Source of the DNA: Pseudomonadota bacterium
GTDB taxonomy: Bacteria; Pseudomonadota; Alphaproteobacteria; Rhizobiales; Hyphomicrobiaceae
Length of the DNA stretch: 20,526 bases
Reading direction: 5' to 3'
NCBI GenBank assembly: GCA_003242645.1
Contig: QGVC01000016.1
Span: forward strand, 1 to 20,526
Shown: positions 15,950 to 20,526 of the stretch, piece by piece
Position numbering within the stretch: the stretch's first letter is position 1
Layout: each line of letters begins with the position of its first letter
Notes under the pieces: generated by a model
What the model saw: only the letters and a program-made list of their open reading frames with translations
The model's database searches: none
Told to the model about the DNA's origin: nothing
Made by a program: the position numbers and the translations under genes

Positions 15950-15976
15950 TCAGTAATGCGCCGTATGAGCGGTCAT
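15950..15976 (-). CDS. Eight-codon mini-ORF before the FCD regulator
   Basis: An ATG at 15976, preceded by AGGAGG at a spacing of 6, opens a frame of eight codons (MTAHTAHY) ending in TGA at 15950. One base separates this stop from the regulator ATG (TGATATG), and the two frames differ. Ribosomes ending here could re-initiate on the regulator, which lacks its own ribosome site. It may be a leader peptide for translational coupling, or a remnant of a frameshifted longer regulator N-terminus. Confidence 0.45.
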   Translation of the reverse strand: MTAHTAHY

Positions 15977-16003
15977 CGTTAACCTCCTCTGTAGCGATCG
16001 CGT

Positions 16004-16732
16004 TTAGCGAGGAGAGAACTGGCTGAAAAGACCATCGAACTGCTTGGGGCGCGGGATCGCGTATCCGCCGGTCTTGGATGTCTTGAGGCCCAGGCCGACC
16101 AGACTTTCGGCAAGCTTGACGGCACAGGCGACGCCATCGATCACGGGAAGGGCGTGCTTCGCGGAAAGCCTGTCCGCGAGATCCGCCATGCCCGCACATC
16201 CCAGCACGATGGCCTCTGCCCGATCATCGGCAATGGCGCGGTCGATCTCGGCGGAAATCTTCGATGACGCTTCGGAATCCGGTTTCTCGAGGTCGAGAAC
16301 GGGGATCTCGCTCGCGCGTACCCGCGCACATCGGCTGGCGAGGCCGTATTTTGCCAGATTGTGCTCGATCGCAGGCACGGACCGGCCCAACGTTGTGATC
16401 ACGCTGAATTTCCCGGCGACCAAACTGGCCACATGAAAAGCCGCCTCTCCGATCCCAATGACCGGTGCCGTTGTAAAGCATCGGGCGGCGTCGAGGCCGG
16501 TATCGTCGAAGCAGGCGATGACGTAAGCATCCATATCCGGAGCCTTTCGCATCTCGCCGATGAGGCCCGGAATGCTGAAAACCTCATCGAAGTAGCCTTC
16601 GATGCTCGGTGGTCCGTCCGAGGGATTGACGGCAATGACCTCCGTTCCAGCAGCTGCCACAGCGCGCGCCGCAGCCTCGATCTTCCTGGTCATGGAAGCC
16701 GTCGTGTTGGGGTTAATAACGAGAATACGCAT
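16004..16732 (-). CDS. Asp/Glu/hydantoin racemase family protein
   Basis: The product has 242 residues and belongs to the superfamily of cofactor-independent racemases that use two cysteines as acid and base. Both are present: Cys74 in VIACFDDTGLDAAR and Cys179 in VLGCAGMADL. The N-terminus MRILVINPNTTASMT and the GIGEAAFH segment favour the hydantoin/allantoin racemase branch over glutamate racemase. Arylmalonate decarboxylase or maleate isomerase activity is less likely because both have only part of this pattern. It lies 3 nt after the LivF-type gene and is clearly in its operon, which suggests that the imported compound or a derivative is chiral. No hydantoinase is in the window. Confidence 0.88.
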   Translation of the reverse strand: MRILVINPNTTASMTRKIEAAARAVAAAGTEVIAVNPSDGPPSIEGYFDEVFSIPGLIGEMRKAPDMDAYVIACFDDTGLDAARCFTTAPVIGIGEAAFHVASLVAGKFSVITTLGRSVPAIEHNLAKYGLASRCARVRASEIPVLDLEKPDSEASSKISAEIDRAIADDRAEAIVLGCAGMADLADRLSAKHALPVIDGVACAVKLAESLVGLGLKTSKTGGYAIPRPKQFDGLFSQFSPR

Positions 16733-16735
16733 GAT

Positions 16736-17458
16736 CTACACTTCGGCTCCCAGATAGACCTTTTGGACACGTTCGTCGTTCAGGAGATCGGCTGAGGCAC
16801 CTGACAGAACGATTTTCCCAACAGAAAGCGCATAGGCCCGCTGCGAAATGCGAAGCGCCATGCGCGAATTCTGCTCGACCAAGAGCACGCTAACTTTGTC
16901 CTCGCGGTTGATGGAAATGATCGATCGGGCAATGTCCTGCACCACCTTGGGCGCTATGCCGAGTGAGGGTTCATCCAGCAGCAGCAGTTTCGGCTTGGAC
17001 ATCAATGCCCGGGCGATGACGAGCATTTGCTGCTCGCCTCCGCTCATCGTTCCGGCGGCCTGCGAGTAACGTTCTTTCAGGCGAGGAAAACGGGTAAGGA
17101 CCAACTCAAGCGAACGATTGATTTCCGCCTTGTCCGTGCGCGTGAAGGCCCCCATCAGCAGGTTGTCGCGAACCGACATATACTGAAATACGCGACGGCC
17201 CTCGGGCACCATCGATATACCGAGCTTTACAATTTCGTCAGTGGGTAGGTTGTCGATCCTTTGTCCTAGGTAACGAATTTCGCCGCTGCTGATTTTCCGT
17301 AATCCGGTGATCGCGCGAAGGATCGACGATTTGCCGGCACCGTTGGCGCCGATGAGGGCGACAGTTTCCCCCTCGCGGACGCTGAGAGACACGCCCTTCA
17401 GGGCGTAGACGTGGTCGTAATAAAGCTCGACGTCGGTGAGGGCCAGCAGATCGGTCAT
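16736..17458 (-). CDS. Branched-chain amino-acid-type ABC transporter ATPase, LivF family
   Basis: The 240-residue ATPase is one of the two that drive a Liv-type importer. Walker A (GANGAGKS) is at 37-44, the signature MSGGE is at 138-142, and Walker B (LLLLDE) ends near 153. The VEQN sequence at the H-loop position is normal for LivF. The family name reflects homology only: Liv-type importers also carry urea, short amides and aromatic acids. It starts 2 nt after the LivG-type gene and ends 3 nt before the racemase gene, so all are in one transcript. Confidence 0.93.
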   Translation of the reverse strand: MTDLLALTDVELYYDHVYALKGVSLSVREGETVALIGANGAGKSSILRAITGLRKISSGEIRYLGQRIDNLPTDEIVKLGISMVPEGRRVFQYMSVRDNLLMGAFTRTDKAEINRSLELVLTRFPRLKERYSQAAGTMSGGEQQMLVIARALMSKPKLLLLDEPSLGIAPKVVQDIARSIISINREDKVSVLLVEQNSRMALRISQRAYALSVGKIVLSGASADLLNDERVQKVYLGAEV

Positions 17459-17460
17459 GA

Positions 17461-18240
17461 CTAAATTCCAATCGCCGTATCCTCGACGCCCAGATAAGCC
17501 TCGATCACTTTCGGGTCCTCCTGGATTTCCTTCGGCGTCCCCTCGGCAATCTTCTCCCCGAAATTGAGCACGACGATGCGGTCCGAAATGTTCATCACAG
17601 CAGGCATGTCGTGTTCGACGAGCAGCACCGTGACTCCGCGATCGCGCACGCCTCGAACGATCTCGATGGCTCGCTTCGTTTCCTCATGGTTCATGCCGGC
17701 AAAGGGTTCATCGAGAAGGAGGACCTGCGGGTTCGTTGCCAGACCGATAGCAATGCCCAATGCCCGGAGGTAACCGTGGGGCAAGTTGCTTGCCAGCTCG
17801 TGCCGATACGCGCCTAACCCAAGGAAATCGATGATCTCATCGGCGGAGCGCCCAAACTCCTCTTCGTCCTGCTGAGCTGTTCGGGTTCCAAGAAAGAAGC
17901 CGGCAAGACTTGCGCGCGACCGCAGGTGGTGCGCGATGATGATGTTCTCGCGCACGGTCATCGATTTGAAAATCGTCGTTTCCTGGAACGTGCGCACGAC
18001 CCCCATGCGCGCGACCTTGTGAGGTGCCAACCCCGAAATCCTCTGGCCACGGAAGCGGACCTCGCCGCTTGTGGGGTGGAGGAAAGAGGCGATCAGCTTG
18101 AAGAGCGTCGACTTCCCAGCTCCGTTCGGCCCAATAACCGAGAGGATTTCCCGCTCTTTCACAGTGAAAGAGATGTTGTTGTTGGCAACCAGGCCGCCAA
18201 AGCGTTTCGTCAGGTTCGAGACTTCGAGAATGACCGTCAT
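17461..18240 (-). CDS. Branched-chain amino-acid-type ABC transporter ATPase, LivG family
   Basis: The 259-residue ATPase has Walker A (GPNGAGKS) at 37-44, a typical LivG helical insert (about 105-145), Walker B LLLDEPFAGMN, and the H-loop His in VEHDM. The signature motif reads LPHGY at 153-157 instead of LSGGQ or the LPYGQ common in LivG; LPHG-type variants occur in this family, so activity is still likely. Its ATG overlaps the stop of the LivM-type gene by one base (TGATG), which suggests coupled translation. Confidence 0.93.
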   Translation of the reverse strand: MTVILEVSNLTKRFGGLVANNNISFTVKEREILSVIGPNGAGKSTLFKLIASFLHPTSGEVRFRGQRISGLAPHKVARMGVVRTFQETTIFKSMTVRENIIIAHHLRSRASLAGFFLGTRTAQQDEEEFGRSADEIIDFLGLGAYRHELASNLPHGYLRALGIAIGLATNPQVLLLDEPFAGMNHEETKRAIEIVRGVRDRGVTVLLVEHDMPAVMNISDRIVVLNFGEKIAEGTPKEIQEDPKVIEAYLGVEDTAIGI

Positions 18241-19217
18241 CAGCTAGCTCGCTTCTGAACGGGCAGGCGAATGCTCAACAAGCCGTTTGGCAGGACGAGC
18301 ATCAGGACGATGAGGATCGAGGAATAAATGAGTAGCTGGAAATCGCCGGTTTCGAAAAGCAGGTCCCACCCGAAGTAGAGAACAAACGTGCCCAGCATGG
18401 GCCCCAGAACGTATCCCAGGCCGCCGAGGAAGCAATTGAGCATGAAGTTCACGGAGTCCTGAACGCCGAAGCTCGAGGGGTACATTGACTGTGCAATCGC
18501 GGAGAACATGGCCCCGCCTATGCCGCCGAGGAACGAGGAGATCGCAAACGCAAGGATGCGCATGTAGGTGATGTTGACACCGATGGAGGAGGCCAATTCT
18601 TCGTTCTGCTGCAATGACTGACAGATCTTGCCAATCCGCGAGTGAACTAGGCGGTAGAGAAATGCGTAACACGCTACCATCATCAAGACGGAGGTGATGT
18701 AGAAGGCAAGCCGCGGATTAGGGAGTGTTGCAAAATCGGGGATGATCGTAATCCCGAATAGAGTAACGGCTCCTGGTAATGGTATGTTCACAATCCCCTT
18801 GGCGCCGTTAGTGATCGGGAGTGCAAATGCGGAGAGACGGGCCACTTCTGTCATGGTCAGGGTGACCATGGCAAAGTAGACGCCCCGCAGTCGCAGAATC
18901 GGAAGGCCGATGAGGACACTCACGGCCGCGCAAAAGAGGCCGGCTAACGGCAGTGTCAGCCAAAATGATACGCCGTACTGCGTGACGAGAATTGCCGAGA
19001 CATAGCCGCCAATCAGCGCAAAGGCTCCCTGACCGATATTGATGCGGCCGATAAAGAAGGTCAGCCACACACCGCCGCTGATGATGCTGAGCAGAGCGAC
19101 AGTGGTCAGCGTGTAATAAAGATCGGTTCGCCCTGTCACGGAGATCAAGAGCGGTACGCCGACCAGAAGGAATGCGACGCAAGCCAACACCCAGCCGAGT
19201 TTCTGTCGCGCGGTCAT
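18240..19217 (-). CDS. Branched-chain amino-acid-type ABC transporter permease, LivM family
   Basis: This 325-residue inner-membrane permease begins with a hydrophobic segment (about 8-27) and has many more. The LivM hallmarks are INIGQGAFALIGGYVSA (about 58-74) and the segment RGVYFAMVTLTMTEVAR. The EAA-like loop is HSRIGKICQSLQQNEELASSIGVN. It forms a heterodimer with LivH around the import channel. It starts 4 nt after the LivH-type gene. Confidence 0.92.
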   Translation of the reverse strand: MTARQKLGWVLACVAFLLVGVPLLISVTGRTDLYYTLTTVALLSIISGGVWLTFFIGRINIGQGAFALIGGYVSAILVTQYGVSFWLTLPLAGLFCAAVSVLIGLPILRLRGVYFAMVTLTMTEVARLSAFALPITNGAKGIVNIPLPGAVTLFGITIIPDFATLPNPRLAFYITSVLMMVACYAFLYRLVHSRIGKICQSLQQNEELASSIGVNITYMRILAFAISSFLGGIGGAMFSAIAQSMYPSSFGVQDSVNFMLNCFLGGLGYVLGPMLGTFVLYFGWDLLFETGDFQLLIYSSILIVLMLVLPNGLLSIRLPVQKRAS

Positions 19218-19221
19218 TCCA

Positions 19222-20088
19222 TCAACCCCACGGCTTGCCCATCAGCCCGTGCGGGCGAATGCTGAGGAAAACCATCAAGAGGGCGAATATGACGAGGTAG
19301 GTGATGTCTCCGAAATTGCGCAACAGGCTCAATCCGACCGATTCCATCATCCCGAGGATGAAGCCCCCCGCGATGGCACCCCCGACAACGCCGGCACCGC
19401 CAATCATGACCATAAGAAAAGCTTTGATCGAAATTGCGCCACCAATGCCTGAGTTGACACCCGTAATGCTTACCAGGAGCCCGCCGACAAGGCCTGCCAG
19501 CATCGCGCCCAGCGCAAAGCCAATCGTCGAATATCGATCGACGTTGACGCCCATGAGCTGGGCAGCTACGCGATCCTGCGCGAGAGCGCGCATTGCTCGG
19601 CCTGGCTTGCTGTATTGCATGTAGAGCATGAACGCCACGATCATCGCCATCGCGACGACACCGACCACGATGCGGTCGTAAGGCATCACGACGGAGTCAG
19701 AGATAAAGACGCCGTTGATGATCTTTGGCACGCCTCTTTGTTTCTCGCCAAAGAGAAGCAAGATGATTGCGTCGAAAAAGAATGCGACGGCTGCTGCGAG
19801 CAGCATCGTGCTCTCTTCGCGCGCGCTGCGCTTGATGACGGGCGCGAAGAGAAACCGCTCGATCACAGCTCCTACGGCGGCGAGCGTGAGGCCGGAGCAT
19901 ATCACGGCGAGCGGAAATGGAAGCCCGAGCTGCCCATAAATCACGTACGTTACGAATCCGCCCAGAACGTACATCTGCCCATGGGCGAAGTTCAGTACGT
20001 TCATGAGGGCAAAAATCAGCGTCAGGCCTAGGGCAATCAGAGCGTACTGCGCTCCGAGGTAGAGGCCGTTGACAATGACCTGTTCCAT
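19222..20088 (-). CDS. Branched-chain amino-acid-type ABC transporter permease, LivH family
   Basis: The 288-residue permease has the LivH N-terminus (VNGLYLGAQYALIALGLTLIF) and the family motif NFAHGQMYVLGG at about 35-46. The EAA-type loop is RAMRALAQDRVAAQLMGVNVD. The conserved C-terminal segment RPHGLMG is intact. The ATG at 20088 is used; a TTG at 20103 would add five residues but touches the hairpin upstream. It follows the binding-protein gene after a 62-nt gap holding a strong hairpin. Confidence 0.92.
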   Translation of the reverse strand: MEQVIVNGLYLGAQYALIALGLTLIFALMNVLNFAHGQMYVLGGFVTYVIYGQLGLPFPLAVICSGLTLAAVGAVIERFLFAPVIKRSAREESTMLLAAAVAFFFDAIILLLFGEKQRGVPKIINGVFISDSVVMPYDRIVVGVVAMAMIVAFMLYMQYSKPGRAMRALAQDRVAAQLMGVNVDRYSTIGFALGAMLAGLVGGLLVSITGVNSGIGGAISIKAFLMVMIGGAGVVGGAIAGGFILGMMESVGLSLLRNFGDITYLVIFALLMVFLSIRPHGLMGKPWG

Positions 20089-20107
20089 GCCGCCGTCCGT
20101 CAAAGGG

Positions 20108-20135
20108 CGGGTCCGAGTCTCAAGCCTCGGACCCG
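20108..20135 (-). promoter_or_regulatory. Hairpin between binding-protein and LivH-type genes
   Basis: CGGGTCCGAG and CTCGGACCCG form a perfect 10-bp stem with an 8-nt loop. It starts 15 nt after the binding-protein stop, and on the minus strand it is followed by CCCTTTG, a short T-run. It probably acts as a partial terminator or as protection for the upstream mRNA, giving more binding protein than permease, as is common in importer operons. Confidence 0.6.
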
Positions 20136-20150
20136 TTCACGACGCCAATC

Positions 20151-20526
20151 TCAGTCTACTTCGCCGACAAACAGCGTCCTGAACTCCCCATTCCAATACT
20201 CGTTGACGACCATCGGCACGGAGAGCTGGCGCTTCTGGCCGAACGACGTCATCCCGACGTATTTCAGCGTGCCGCCCTTCACGAACGGATTCGGCGCCGA
20301 GAACGTCTCTATCGTCTTCTTGAATTCCTCGACGTCATCGATCGCCTTGGGGTTCGCCTTGAGGGTTTCGAGGATGTATTCGAGCGCGTAAACCTTCGTG
20401 TTCGATTCGTCATTATATTCGCCGTACTTCTTTATGTAGCGCTCGATGAACTCCTCCATCTCCGGCGTACGAATTTCCGGGGTCGAGGCCCCGCCAACGG
20501 AGATGAAGCCGTTCGCAAGATCGCCT
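20151..20526 (-). CDS. Branched-chain amino-acid-type ABC transporter substrate-binding protein (C-terminal part)
   Basis: The frame is open from the right edge (first full codon at 20525) to a TGA at 20151, showing the last 124 residues. The segment EEFIERYIKKYG followed by YALEYILETLKANPK resembles the second lobe of periplasmic type I binding proteins of the Leu/Ile/Val family. The C-terminus has KYVGMTSFGQKRQLSVPMVV, also typical. The signal peptide and ligand-binding first lobe are outside the window, so the substrate cannot be judged. It is the first gene seen of the Liv-type operon. Confidence 0.88.
   Translation of the reverse strand, partial: GDLANGFISVGGASTPEIRTPEMEEFIERYIKKYGEYNDESNTKVYALEYILETLKANPKAIDDVEEFKKTIETFSAPNPFVKGGTLKYVGMTSFGQKRQLSVPMVVNEYWNGEFRTLFVGEVD

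Overview
The window looks like a chromosomal segment of an alphaproteobacterium, most likely a member of the Hyphomicrobiales (Rhizobiales). The evidence is the linked minus-strand set MerR–ihfA–fabH–plsX–DUF177–cytochrome bc1 chaperone, a divergent bamE, and GC-rich codon use. The genus cannot be read from this sequence.

Region 1 (1-5513) is housekeeping. On the minus strand, in transcription order, it holds a CBP3-type ubiquinol-cytochrome c chaperone, a YceD/DUF177 protein, plsX, fabH (TTG start), ihfA with a clear promoter, a MerR-type regulator, and the first 130 codons of an Sfp-type 4'-phosphopantetheinyl transferase that runs off the left edge. The last gene is joined to MerR by an ATGA overlap. 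bamE is divergent on the plus strand. A perfect 19-bp palindrome with a GANTC site in each arm lies between bamE and the chaperone gene.

A tRNA-Pro(UGG) at 5676-5752 marks the boundary with region 2 (5771-20526), an accessory catabolic and transport region. Its third-codon composition looks less GC-rich: hand counts of single 60-base lines gave 42 G+C at 2281, 34 at 6481 and 29 at 11881. These are samples, not averages. Region 2 has three blocks. (a) A minus-strand set in transcription order: amidase, alpha/beta hydrolase, crotonase, SDR. (b) A divergent plus-strand set: GntR/HutC regulator, a nitrate/sulfonate/taurine-type (SsuACB-like) importer, and a CaiB/BaiF CoA-transferase. (c) A convergent minus-strand operon: a branched-chain amino-acid-type (Liv) importer K(partial)-H-M-G-F, an Asp/Glu/hydantoin racemase and a GntR/FCD regulator.

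A coherent inference is uptake of an organic amide or ester, hydrolysis to a carboxylic acid, transfer to CoA by the CaiB-type enzyme, and processing by the crotonase and SDR. The substrate cannot be determined. Both the SDR and the crotonase appear to have lost the usual catalytic residues, so they probably do not carry out textbook dehydrogenase and hydratase reactions. The best regulatory signal is an 18-bp palindrome overlapping the -10 of a good sigma70-type promoter between the HutC-type regulator and the importer genes. No insertion sequence, integrase, phage gene or CRISPR array was seen.
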